Made by a program: the position numbers and the translations under genes | The notes under the pieces: model-generated | Seen by the model: the letters and a program-made list of their open reading frames with translations, nothing else | The model's database searches: none | Told to the model about the DNA's origin: nothing | Assembly: GCF_001816165.1 (NCBI RefSeq) | Contig: NZ_MDZC01000090.1 | Location: 118,307-182,306, forward strand | DNA: 64,000 bases | Source of the DNA: Hymenobacter glacialis | Lineage (GTDB): Bacteria; Bacteroidota; Bacteroidia; Cytophagales; Hymenobacteraceae | Direction: 5' to 3' | In this document: in pieces, positions 1 through 11,705 of the stretch | How the letters are laid out: every line of letters starts with the position of its first letter | Numbering within the stretch: position 1 is the first letter of the stretch

Positions 1-2014
1 TCTGGGCTTGCAGCACCAACTCGTCTTTCTCCTTTGGAATCTGGATGTCGCCCAGACCCATGCTCAAGCCACCTTTGTAGGCCGACTGGAAACCAAGGGT
101 CTTGATGTCGTCCAGGAATTGAGCGGTACGAGCCATGCCCGTGCGCTTAAATACCGTCGAGATGATTTGCTGGAGTTTCTTCTTGGTGAGCAGCTCGTCG
201 ATAAAGCCTACCTCCTCGGGAATCATCTGGTTGAACAGCACACGGCCGGCCACAGTGTCCACGACTTTGGTTACCAAATCGTCGTTCTCATCGCGAATCT
301 GCGTACGCACCTTAATGTAGGCGTGCTTCGAGAGCTGGCCTTCGTTGAGGGCAATAACAACTTCTTCGTCCGAGTAGAACACACGGCCTTCGCCCTGAAT
401 CTTCTCGTCGTCGGTGCTGCGCTTGCCTTTGGTTACGTAGTACAGACCCAGAACCATGTCCTGCGACGGCACCGCGATAGGCGCGCCGTTGGCGGGGTTC
501 AGGATGTTGTGCGATGCCAGCATGAGCATCGAAGCTTCCAGGATAGCAGCCGGGCCGAGGGGCACGTGCACAGCCATCTGGTCACCGTCAAAGTCAGCGT
601 TGAAGGCCGTACAAACGAGGGGGTGCAGCTGGATAGCCTTGCCTTCGATGAGGCGCGGCTGGAACGCCTGGATGCCCAGACGGTGAAGCGTAGGAGCCCT
701 GTTGAGCAACACTGGGTGGCCTTTCAGCACGTTCTCCAGAATGTCCCAAACCACTGCGTCCTTGCGGTCCACAATTTTCTTGGCCGATTTCACCGTCTTC
801 ACAATACCGCGCTCGATGAGCTTGCGGATGATGAACGGCTTAAATAGCTCGGCCGCCATGTTCTTGGGCAAGCCGCACTCGTGCAGCTTCAGCTCCGGAC
901 CAACGACGATTACCGAACGACCCGAATAGTCAACACGCTTACCGAGCAGGTTCTGACGGAAGCGGCCCTGCTTGCCTTTCAGCATATCAGACAGCGACTT
1001 CAGGGCACGGTTGCCTTCGGCGCGCACGGCGTTCACCTTACGCGAATTGTCGAATAGGGAGTCAACAGCTTCCTGCAGCATGCGCTTCTCGTTCCGCAGA
1101 ATCACCTCCGGAGCCTTGATTTCAATCAGGCGCTTGAGGCGGTTGTTGCGGATGATAACGCGACGGTACAGGTCGTTCAAGTCGGAAGTGGCGAAACGGC
1201 CACCGTCGAGCGGAACCAACGGACGCAATTCCGGCGGAATCACCGGCACCATGCGGATAACCATCCACTCGGGGCGGTTTTCCACGCGGGTAGCGGCGTC
1301 ACGGAAAGCTTCCACTACGCGCAGACGCTTCAACGCTTCAGCTTTACGCTGCTGCGAAGTTTCGTGGGCAGCGGAGTCACGCAGCGAGTAGCTCAACTCG
1401 TCCAAATTGATGCGCTCCAGCAGCATGTGCAGGGCATCGGCACCCATGCGGGCGATGAACTTGTTGGGGTCCTCGTTGGGCAGCATCTGGTTCTCCCGGG
1501 GGAGTTTGTCGATGATGTCCAGGTATTCGTCTTCGGTGAGGAAGTCGAGAATCTGCACGCCTTCTTCAGCCAGCGAGCCGGGCTGAACCACGACGTACCG
1601 CTCGTAATAGATAATCTGGTCGAGCTTCTTGGTGGGCAGGCCCAGCAGGTAACCGATTTTGTTGGGCAGCGACTTGAAGTACCAGATGTGAGCTACGGGC
1701 ACCACCAGTTCGATGTGGCCCATGCGCTCACGACGCACTTTCTTCTCGGTCACCTCCACGCCGCAACGGTCGCAGATGATGCCTTTATAGCGAATGCGCT
1801 TGTATTTGCCGCAGTGGCACTCCCAGTCCTTCACGGGACCGAAAATCCGCTCACAGAACAGACCGCCCATTTCGGGCTTGTACGTGCGGTAGTTGATGGT
1901 TTCAGGCTTCACCACTTCGCCAGTGCTGCGCTCCAGAATTGCTTCGGGCGAGGCCAGTGAAATCGTGACTTTGGAGAAGTCCTGAACTACTTTCTTGTTT
2001 TTTGCGAAAGCCAT
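1..2014 (-). CDS. rpoC: DNA-directed RNA polymerase subunit beta' (3' part outside window)
   Basis: This is the N-terminal ~671 residues of RNA polymerase beta', read leftwards from ATG 2014; the reading frame is still open at base 1, so the rest lies outside the window. It forms the clamp and half of the catalytic cleft of the core enzyme. Visible landmarks are the zinc-binding CHCG...CDRCG pair near residues 65-85 and the catalytic magnesium loop NADFDGDQM, encoded at 575-601 (about residues 472-480). It follows rpoB at 415 bp, an unusually long gap for this pair. The start codon matches the MAFAKNKK type of N-terminus and has no Shine-Dalgarno sequence, as usual in Bacteroidota. Confidence 0.97.
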   Translation of the reverse strand, partial: MAFAKNKKVVQDFSKVTISLASPEAILERSTGEVVKPETINYRTYKPEMGGLFCERIFGPVKDWECHCGKYKRIRYKGIICDRCGVEVTEKKVRRERMGHIELVVPVAHIWYFKSLPNKIGYLLGLPTKKLDQIIYYERYVVVQPGSLAEEGVQILDFLTEDEYLDIIDKLPRENQMLPNEDPNKFIARMGADALHMLLERINLDELSYSLRDSAAHETSQQRKAEALKRLRVVEAFRDAATRVENRPEWMVIRMVPVIPPELRPLVPLDGGRFATSDLNDLYRRVIIRNNRLKRLIEIKAPEVILRNEKRMLQEAVDSLFDNSRKVNAVRAEGNRALKSLSDMLKGKQGRFRQNLLGKRVDYSGRSVIVVGPELKLHECGLPKNMAAELFKPFIIRKLIERGIVKTVKSAKKIVDRKDAVVWDILENVLKGHPVLLNRAPTLHRLGIQAFQPRLIEGKAIQLHPLVCTAFNADFDGDQMAVHVPLGPAAILEASMLMLASHNILNPANGAPIAVPSQDMVLGLYYVTKGKRSTDDEKIQGEGRVFYSDEEVVIALNEGQLSKHAYIKVRTQIRDENDDLVTKVVDTVAGRVLFNQMIPEEVGFIDELLTKKKLQQIISTVFKRTGMARTAQFLDDIKTLGFQSAYKGGLSMGLGDIQIPKEKDELVLQAQ

Positions 2015-2429
2015 TTGATTGGGGTTAAGCTAGTAGCTGTTGGCTTTGAGCTGCCTGATTCTTCGTCCTTCGCCAGAAGCACGCAAGAGGTTCAAACAGT
2101 TTGACTCTTAGAAAAGTGTCTTTGCACAACAGATAGGTATGTCGAACAAAGGCACTTTCAAAAGGTCGAATTATTAAGTCTGGCGGCAAAGCAGAATGGC
2201 GGGAAGGCCTTCGATTAAGTTGCTTAGGGAAGGTTGATGCTGCACTGACCATATCTCGGAACAGCGTCCCCAGCTTCTTTCATCGAAGCGTTTTCTCACC
2301 ACTCGTTACCAGAGTCGCTCAATCAGCGCCTCCTGTTGCCTACCGGGCAGTTTAGTTATCAGTTGCTGGTTGTCAGTTATTAGATTCGATTATGAGCCTA
2401 ACAACTGACAACCAGCAACTGACAACTAA
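2015..2429. other. rpoB-rpoC intergenic spacer (415 bp)
   Basis: No gene is supported here. The short open frame at 2025-2252 on the minus strand resembles no protein family and covers the rpoC leader. The rpoB-proximal end holds a long inverted repeat (listed separately). The remainder, 2015-2352, shows no recognisable element. Confidence 0.6.
2353..2428. repeat. long imperfect inverted repeat after rpoB
   Basis: The arms at about 2353-2382 and 2399-2428 are each roughly 29 nt, built of the words CAGTTGCTGGTTGTCAG and its complement. They differ at only two positions, both of which still pair as G-U in RNA, and the loop is about 16 nt. The hairpin begins two bases after the rpoB stop codon in the transcript. 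It lacks a U-run, so it is more likely an RNA-processing or stabilising element, or a dispersed palindromic repeat, than an intrinsic terminator. Confidence 0.8.
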
Positions 2430-6329
<3,900 letters not shown>

Positions 6330-6494
6330 TGCGATGGGGATTAAAAGATGGACACAGAAGCGTAATAAAGGAAGCCGCAATGGCGACTAGTCAGCGGTGC
6401 AGTGCACTCCCCAACTACCTATGCAACAAGATAGTTAGCTGACATAGCAAAAGCGCGAACTGGGTGGCTCGCGCGGTTGACACGCTACAAACAG

Positions 6495-6522
6495 GAAAAG
6501 ACCTGGCTAAGTTGCCAGGTCT
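6495..6522 (-). terminator. attenuator-like hairpin between rplL and rpoB
   Basis: On the minus strand a perfect 9-bp stem (AGACCTGGC with GCCAGGTCT, bases 6499-6522, 6-nt loop) is followed by TTTTCC. The short U-run suggests partial termination, which would lower rpoBC relative to the ribosomal protein genes. Attenuation at this junction is known in E. coli; here it is inferred from structure alone. Confidence 0.65.
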
Positions 6523-6566
6523 AATCCTTATTCGAAGCGGGTCCGGAGATGCTTCAGGAGCAGAAA

Positions 6567-6947
6567 TTACTTAACCTCTACTTCAGCACCGGCTTCCTCG
6601 AGCTGCTTCTTCAGCGACTCAGCCTCGTCTTTGGTTACGCCTTCTTTCAGGGGCTTAGGAGCACCGTCAACCAGCTCTTTGGCTTCCTTCAGGCCGAGGC
6701 CGGTCAGGTCCTTTACCAGCTTAACTACAGCCAGCTTAGCGCCACCGGCAGCCTTCAGGATAACGTCAAACGACGTCTTCTCCTCAGGAGCCTCGTCAGC
6801 AGCAGCACCACCGCCGCCGGCCATCATTACAGGAGCAGCAGCAGCGGGCTCAATGCCGTACTCGTCCTTCAGGATGGTTGCCAATTCGTTTACTTCTTTC
6901 ACCGTCAGGTTTACGAGCTGCTCAGCGAATGCTTTCAAATCTGCCAT
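6567..6947 (-). CDS. rplL: 50S ribosomal protein L7/L12
   Basis: A 126-aa L7/L12 stalk protein, normal for the family. It has an N-terminal dimerisation helix region (residues 1-35), an Ala/Gly-rich hinge ([16 protein letters not shown], about 35-50) and the C-terminal factor-binding domain with KTSFDVIL and the helix [17 protein letters not shown]. It forms the mobile ribosomal stalk that recruits and stimulates translational GTPases such as EF-Tu, encoded in the same cluster. It lies 68 bp after rplJ, whose product anchors it to the ribosome, and is followed by an attenuator before rpoB. Confidence 0.98.
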   Translation of the reverse strand: MADLKAFAEQLVNLTVKEVNELATILKDEYGIEPAAAAPVMMAGGGGAAADEAPEEKTSFDVILKAAGGAKLAVVKLVKDLTGLGLKEAKELVDGAPKPLKEGVTKDEAESLKKQLEEAGAEVEVK

Positions 6948-7015
6948 TTCTGTAGATTGTTAAAAAAAAGTGTTGTTGAAAATTTATTATTGAAGTCGAA
7001 AAAGAAGACTGACGC

Positions 7016-7564
7016 TTAAGCGGCCTCTTTTTCGGAAAGCGTTTTGAGGATACCAGCCAGTTTGTTGCCACCGCTCTGAAGAGCCGAGATAACATTCTTG
7101 GCAGGCGACTGCAGCAGGCCGATGAGCTCGCCGAGCAACTCCTGCTTGCCTTTGAGGGTCGTAAGACCTTCCAGCTGGTCGGAACCGATGTAGATGCTGG
7201 CATCTACATAAGCGCCTTTCAGCACGGGCTTCAGCGTTGCGCCACGGGGATAAGCTTGCGACTTGTAGAAGTCGCGCAACAGCTTGGCGGGAGCCGAGCC
7301 GCTCTCCGAGGAGAACAACACACCCGACTGGCCTTTCAGCGCGGCATCCATCTCCGAGGTATCGTGGCCCAAGGTGTCCAGCGCTTTCCGGATAAAGGTG
7401 TTTTTGTACACCTTGTATTCCATTCCGCGATTGAAGCACAGACGACGAAACTCGTTGATTTTCGCTACTGACATCACCGAAGCATCGACAATGTAGAACG
7501 AGTTGTGCGATTGAATCTTTCCGCTCAACTCATCCACGAGGGTTTGTTTTTCTTCCCTGGTCAT
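7016..7564 (-). CDS. rplJ: 50S ribosomal protein L10
   Basis: A 182-aa L10, the stalk base that binds 23S rRNA and carries L7/L12 dimers on its C-terminal helix. The start MTREEKQTLVDEL and the region FRRLCFNRGMEYKVYKNTF (residues ~38-56) are typical of the family. It lies 14 bp downstream of rplA and upstream of rplL. In many bacteria L10-L7/L12 represses its own mRNA through the leader; no specific leader structure was recognised in the short rplA-rplJ gap. Confidence 0.97.
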   Translation of the reverse strand: MTREEKQTLVDELSGKIQSHNSFYIVDASVMSVAKINEFRRLCFNRGMEYKVYKNTFIRKALDTLGHDTSEMDAALKGQSGVLFSSESGSAPAKLLRDFYKSQAYPRGATLKPVLKGAYVDASIYIGSDQLEGLTTLKGKQELLGELIGLLQSPAKNVISALQSGGNKLAGILKTLSEKEAA

Positions 7565-7578
7565 GTTTGGTTGGTTAA

Positions 7579-8277
7579 TTAGTTAGCGGAGTTTACTTGG
7601 CTGTCTACCGGAACGGCAGGCGACATCGTGCTGCTGAGCGTGATGCTCTTGATGTAGGTGCCTTTCGACGAAGAAGGCTTTAGGCGACCCAACGTCTGGA
7701 TAATCTCCAGCGCGTTTTCTGCCAGCATCTTCTCATCGAACGATACTTTACCAACCGAGCAGTGAATGATGCCGGTTTTGTCAACTTTGAAGTCGATTTT
7801 ACCTGCTTTCACTTCCTGCACAGCCTTGGCTACGTCAGTCGTTACGGTGCCCGACTTCGGGTTCGGCATCAGACCACGGGGGCCGAGCACACGGCCCAGA
7901 CGACCTACCTTAGCCATTACGGCGGGCATGGTGATGATTACGTCGATGTCGGTCCAACCTTTCTCGATTTTCGAGATATAGTCGTCCAGACCCACGAAAT
8001 CGGCGCCGGCGGCCAGAGCTTCGGCCTCCTTATCGGGAGTAACCAGAGCCAGAACGCGAACGGTTTTGCCGGTGCCGTGGGGCAGGGTGGCCACGCCACG
8101 AACCATCTGGTCCGCTTTGCGAGGGTCCACACCGAGGCGAACGTCGATATCGACCGAAGCGTCGAATTTGGTGTAGGTAATGTCCTTCACCACTTTGGCA
8201 GCCTCCAGGAGGCTGCGAACTTCCGTGAGGTCGTGCTTGGCAAGGGATTCCTTGCGCTTTTTGCTGATTTTTGCCAT
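7579..8277 (-). CDS. rplA: 50S ribosomal protein L1
   Basis: A 232-aa L1, full length. It shows the family signature [20 protein letters not shown] (about residues 121-140) and the rRNA-binding [15 protein letters not shown] segment. L1 forms the mobile stalk at the E site and, in other bacteria, autoregulates the L11-L1 operon. It follows rplK by 19 bp and precedes rplJ by 14 bp, so translation is probably coupled along rplKAJL. Confidence 0.98.
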   Translation of the reverse strand: MAKISKKRKESLAKHDLTEVRSLLEAAKVVKDITYTKFDASVDIDVRLGVDPRKADQMVRGVATLPHGTGKTVRVLALVTPDKEAEALAAGADFVGLDDYISKIEKGWTDIDVIITMPAVMAKVGRLGRVLGPRGLMPNPKSGTVTTDVAKAVQEVKAGKIDFKVDKTGIIHCSVGKVSFDEKMLAENALEIIQTLGRLKPSSSKGTYIKSITLSSTMSPAVPVDSQVNSAN

Positions 8278-8296
8278 CTGTCGTTTTTCCTTTTAA

Positions 8297-8740
8297 TTAT
8301 TCAGCAAAAGGAGAGTCGCCCTTGATGGTAATACCCATGCTGCGGGCCGTACCAGCCACCGACTTCATAGCCGACTCCACCTTGAAGGCGTTGAGGTCAG
8401 CCATTTTGGTTTCGGCAATGGTGCGGACTTGGTCCCATGTCACGGAGCCTACTTTGTTACGGTTTGGCTCTTTCGAACCGCTCGTCAACTTAGCAGCTTC
8501 CATGAGCAACACCGGAGCCGGTGCCGTCTTCACCACGAAGTCAAACGACTTGTCGGTGTACATGGTGATGAGTACAGGACAAACTTGGCCGGCTTTATCT
8601 TGGGTGCGCGCATTGAACTGCTTGCAAAACTCCATGATGTTCAAGCCTTTGCTACCAAGTGCAGGTCCTACCGGCGGCGATGGATTCGCTGAGCCTCCCT
8701 TTATCTGCAGACGCAGATAACCTCTGATTTCTTTGGCCAT
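8297..8740 (-). CDS. rplK: 50S ribosomal protein L11
   Basis: A 147-aa L11 with the N-terminal Pro-rich segment [20 protein letters not shown], which contacts elongation factors and is the thiopeptide resistance region, and a C-terminal rRNA-binding domain ending in [10 protein letters not shown]. It forms the GTPase-associated centre with 23S rRNA. It is the first ribosomal gene after nusG, across a 121-bp gap that may hold an additional promoter, though I found no clean TAnnTTTG element with a correctly spaced -33 box there. Confidence 0.98.
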   Translation of the reverse strand: MAKEIRGYLRLQIKGGSANPSPPVGPALGSKGLNIMEFCKQFNARTQDKAGQVCPVLITMYTDKSFDFVVKTAPAPVLLMEAAKLTSGSKEPNRNKVGSVTWDQVRTIAETKMADLNAFKVESAMKSVAGTARSMGITIKGDSPFAE

Positions 8741-8861
8741 TTGATTGTATAGGCTGTGGCTCCTACGTCGTAACTCGTGCTTGCCTCAGTTTGTATAAAC
8801 TCCTAGTTGGAAGCCCCGCCGACCCGGAGCAATTAGCCGGCGTGGTATAATCGAGAGAGGG

Positions 8862-9428
8862 TTACACCTCTTTTTCTACTTGAGTATAGCTGAGTTCTAC
8901 CGGCTGCGAACGACCGAAGATTTTCACGACTACGTTGAGCTTCTTACGCTCTTCAAATACTTCGTCTACGTTACCGGAGAAGCCATTGAAAGGACCATCT
9001 ACCACTTTCACGAGTTCGCCCACTACGTAAGGCTTGTCGAGTGCGGCATCAACCTGTTGTTCGGCTTCGTCTACAATGCCGAGAATGCGGTTGACTTCGG
9101 TGATGTGCAGGGGAACGGGTTTGTTATTGGCCGCGTCCTTCTTGTCTTTATCACCTAGAAAACCAATCACGCCGGGTGTGCTGGTGATGATGTGGTCTAC
9201 TTCACCGTGGCCGAGGTCGGCGTGGATTATGATGTAGCCGGGGTAGAGGTTCCGCTCGCGTACGCGCTTCTTGCCGTTGCGCATCTCAAACACCTTCTCT
9301 ACCGGAATCAGTACCTGAGGCACCAACTCGGTCAGGTTATGCCGTCCGAGCTCCGTTTCGAGGTAGTTTTTGGCTTTTTTCTCTTGGCCGCTCACGGAGC
9401 GCACCACGTACCATTTCAATTCGCCCAT
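8862..9428 (-). CDS. nusG: transcription termination/antitermination protein NusG
   Basis: A 188-aa NusG. The N-terminal NGN domain (KWYVVRSVSGQEKKAKNYLE, then the RNAP-binding region around NLYPGYIIIH) is followed by a C-terminal KOW domain (GPFNGFSGNVDEVFEERKKL). It binds the RNA polymerase clamp and couples polymerase to the ribosome or Rho. It lies 12 bp after secE, the usual secE-nusG arrangement. Confidence 0.97.
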   Translation of the reverse strand: MGELKWYVVRSVSGQEKKAKNYLETELGRHNLTELVPQVLIPVEKVFEMRNGKKRVRERNLYPGYIIIHADLGHGEVDHIITSTPGVIGFLGDKDKKDAANNKPVPLHITEVNRILGIVDEAEQQVDAALDKPYVVGELVKVVDGPFNGFSGNVDEVFEERKKLNVVVKIFGRSQPVELSYTQVEKEV

Positions 9429-9440
9429 CTTGATTGCTGA

Positions 9441-9635
9441 TTAGCGAAACGAGTTATAAAACACTTTAAGTACCGACTCAAAGCTAATGTCCATGACGCC
9501 TACCACTACGGCAAACACGAGCGAACCGATAAGCACCAGACCGGCGCTCTTTTGCAGTTCCGTCGTAGAGGGCCACGTTACGTTGTAGCGCATCTCTTCG
9601 ATGGTGGTGCGGAAATAATTGCTCAGTTTGTCCAT
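9441..9635 (-). CDS. secE: preprotein translocase subunit SecE
   Basis: A 64-aa single-spanning SecE. The amphipathic segment EEMRYNVTWPSTTELQKS (about residues 13-30) precedes one transmembrane helix, GLVLIGSLVFAVVVGVMDI (about 32-50). It clamps SecY in the SecYEG channel. I chose ATG 9635 because any longer reading of this frame would run through the tRNA-Trp gene. It is encoded between tRNA-Trp and nusG. Confidence 0.95.
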   Translation of the reverse strand: MDKLSNYFRTTIEEMRYNVTWPSTTELQKSAGLVLIGSLVFAVVVGVMDISFESVLKVFYNSFR

Positions 9636-9697
9636 TGGATGAAAAAAGCAGCGTTGCCGCTGGTAACGACATGGAGCGGGCCAACTGGCCCAGATTG

Positions 9698-9768
9698 CAC
9701 GAGTGGAGAGATTCGAACTCCCGTCAAAGGTTTTGGAGACCCGTATGCTACCGCTGCACCACACTCGT
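9698..9768 (-). tRNA. tRNA-Trp(CCA)
   Basis: The acceptor arms ACGAGTG and CACTCGT pair at 9762-9768 and 9699-9705. The T arm contains GTTCGAATC, and the anticodon loop CTCCAAA gives anticodon CCA (Trp). The 3' CCA is not encoded. Its position between tuf and secE is the usual Bacteroidota arrangement. The first anticodon-stem pair looks mismatched. Confidence 0.9.
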
Positions 9769-9861
9769 TTGTTAACATTCCCATCGCGCGCATTTCGCCA
9801 AAGGGAGTGCAAAGGTAAGAGAAACAGTGGACAAAACAAATATGACCTTCTGTTTCAGCGT

Positions 9862-9900
9862 AAAAAAGCCGCCCCCGAGGTTTCGAGAGCGGCTTTTTTT
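9862..9900 (-). terminator. terminator after tuf
   Basis: A GC hairpin (GCCGC 9868-9872 with GCGGC 9889-9893) is flanked by an A-run and a T-run on either side, so it can act in both directions. It lies about 18 bp downstream of the tuf stop codon. Readthrough must occur, or a separate promoter must exist, for tRNA-Trp and secE. Confidence 0.75.
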
Positions 9901-9917
9901 ACTGCTTAAGCCGAAGC

Positions 9918-11108
9918 TTAGTCGAGAACTTCGGTTACCTGGCCGGCACCTACCGTACGGCCACCCTCACGGATAGCGAAGCGGAGGCCTTTCTCCATTG
10001 CCACTTTGCTGATGAGCTCCACGGTGATGGTGATGTTGTCGCCGGGCATTACCATTTCAACCCCCTCGGGGAGGGTGATGATGCCGGTAACATCGGTGGT
10101 ACGCAGGTAGAACTGCGGACGGTAGTTGTTGAAGAAAGGCGTGTGACGGCCACCTTCCTCTTTCGAGAGAACGTAAACCTCAGCCTTGAACTTCTGGTGA
10201 GGAGTTACCGAACCGGGCTTGCAGATAACCATGCCGCGACGGATGGCTTCTTTCTCAATACCACGGAGCAACAGACCTACGTTGTCACCAGCTTCGCCAC
10301 GGTCGAGTATTTTGCGGAACATTTCCACACCCGTAACCGTCGACTTCAGGCCGGCAGCAGCGCCCATACCCAGGATGTCGACTTGCTCACCCGAGTTGAT
10401 GATGCCGCGCTCGATACGACCGGTAGCAACAGTGCCACGGCCGGTAATCGAGAACACGTCCTCAACAGGCATCAGGAAAGGCAGGTCGGTCAGACGAGCA
10501 GGAATCGGAATAAACGAGTCAACCGCGTCCATCAGCTCCTCAATCTTGGTTACCCAAGCAGCATCGCCGTTCAAGCCACCGAGGGCCGAACCCTGGATAA
10601 CTGGAATGTTGTCGCCGTCGAAGTCGTAGAACGAGAGCAGCTCACGGATTTCCATTTCCACCAGCTCGAGGAGCTCGGGGTCGTCCACCATGTCTACTTT
10701 GTTCATGAACACCACCAGCTGAGGAACACCCACCTGACGAGCGAGCAGGATGTGCTCACGGGTCTGGGGCATTGGGCCGTCGGTGGCAGCTACCACGAGG
10801 ATAGCACCGTCCATCTGGGCAGCACCAGTTACCATGTTCTTCACATAGTCGGCGTGACCGGGGCAGTCAACGTGAGCGTAGTGACGGTTTACGGTCGAGT
10901 ACTCTACGTGCGAGGTGTTGATGGTGATACCACGCTCTTTCTCTTCGGGGGCGTTGTCAATCGAACCGAAATCGCGCTTCTCAGCTAGGCCCTTGTTGGC
11001 CAGCACCTGCGTGATAGCGGCAGTCAGGGTGGTCTTGCCGTGGTCAACGTGGCCGATGGTACCGATGTTTACGTGCGGCTTGGACCGGTCGAAATTTTCT
11101 TTAGCCAT
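9918..11108 (-). CDS. tuf: elongation factor Tu
   Basis: A 396-aa EF-Tu that delivers aminoacyl-tRNA to the ribosomal A site. It shows G1 GHVDHGKT (residues 19-26), the switch I region with [13 protein letters not shown]3 DCPGH, G4 NKVD and G5 SAL in QGSALGG, followed by the two beta-barrel domains. It lies downstream of three tRNA genes and is probably co-transcribed with them from the promoter at 11622-11651. Confidence 0.99.
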   Translation of the reverse strand: MAKENFDRSKPHVNIGTIGHVDHGKTTLTAAITQVLANKGLAEKRDFGSIDNAPEEKERGITINTSHVEYSTVNRHYAHVDCPGHADYVKNMVTGAAQMDGAILVVAATDGPMPQTREHILLARQVGVPQLVVFMNKVDMVDDPELLELVEMEIRELLSFYDFDGDNIPVIQGSALGGLNGDAAWVTKIEELMDAVDSFIPIPARLTDLPFLMPVEDVFSITGRGTVATGRIERGIINSGEQVDILGMGAAAGLKSTVTGVEMFRKILDRGEAGDNVGLLLRGIEKEAIRRGMVICKPGSVTPHQKFKAEVYVLSKEEGGRHTPFFNNYRPQFYLRTTDVTGIITLPEGVEMVMPGDNITITVELISKVAMEKGLRFAIREGGRTVGAGQVTEVLD

Positions 11109-11275
11109 TGTAAAGAGTAAAAAAGAGGTGGTGAAGTGAATTTGAGGATAAAACCGACCCTACAACAAGAAAGCGAGACTCAGCCCCTACGAAATAGAAA
11201 ACTGTGCGTCGCTTACCTGAGAGAACCGCGCCTACAGCCCGAAAATATGGCCTGTAGGTCTTGTATTGTAATCTG

Positions 11276-11347
<72 letters not shown>

Positions 11348-11362
11348 TTATGCTAAAAAATG

Positions 11363-11435
11363 AGCGGGAGACGAGGTTCGAACCCGCGACCTGCAGCTTG
11401 GAAGGCTGCCGCTCTACCAGCTGAGCTACTCCCGC
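11363..11435 (-). tRNA. tRNA-Gly(TCC)
   Basis: The acceptor stem is GCGGGAG with CTCCCGC. The D arm carries AGCTCAGCTGGTAGAGC, the anticodon stem-loop is GCAGC-CTTCCAA-GCTGC (anticodon TCC), and the T arm is GGGTTCGAACC. Length is 73 nt and CCA is not encoded. Confidence 0.97.
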
Positions 11436-11452
11436 AGTTGGCCTTCAAAAAG

Positions 11453-11535
11453 TGGGGAGAGAAGGATTCGAACCTTCGAAAGTTTACACTAACAGAGTTA
11501 CAGTCTGTCCCATTTGGCCGCTCTGGAACCTCCCC
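11453..11535 (-). tRNA. tRNA-Tyr(GTA)
   Basis: An 83-nt class II tRNA with a long variable arm. The acceptor arms GGGGAGG and TCTCCCC pair, the anticodon loop CTGTAAC gives GTA, and the T loop is GTTCGAATC. It is the first gene of the tRNA-tuf transcription unit, about 87 bp downstream of the -7 element. CCA is not encoded. Confidence 0.96.
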
Positions 11536-11621
11536 AATTTGTTGCTCATCGGCCGATTGCCAAGAAGCTATTCCCTTTCGTTTTGCTGGCTACCGAGGTA
11601 GTAGTGTTTCGTAAGGAGTCG

Positions 11622-11651
11622 CAAAATTAGGGCTTTTCTGACAACGGGCAA
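11622..11651 (-). promoter_or_regulatory. consensus Bacteroidota promoter of the tRNA-tuf cluster
   Basis: On the minus strand, TTG (11651-11649), exactly 19 nt, then TAATTTTG (11629-11622) matches the TTG-N19-TAnnTTTG primary promoter. Upstream lie A/T tracts at about 11662-11690, including the near-palindrome ACTTTTTTCAAAAAAGT, which could act as an UP element. The predicted transcript enters tRNA-Tyr. Confidence 0.75.
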
Positions 11652-11705
11652 GGGGTGAAGCAAAAAAACCTTAGACTTTTTTCAAAAAAGTGGGCTTATG
11701 CCCTT

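Noticed and set aside
2025..2252. 75-codon minus-strand frame in the rpoB-rpoC spacer
   Set aside because: No homology pattern and it occupies the rpoC leader; not supported as a gene.
9636..9839. N-terminal extension of the SecE frame
   Set aside because: It runs through the tRNA-Trp gene; SecE starts at ATG 9635.
11675..11691. ACTTTTTTCAAAAAAGT palindrome as a terminator of the M1 peptidase gene
   Set aside because: The one-base loop and pure A/T arms make a poor hairpin, and its place just upstream of a consensus promoter fits an A-tract element better.
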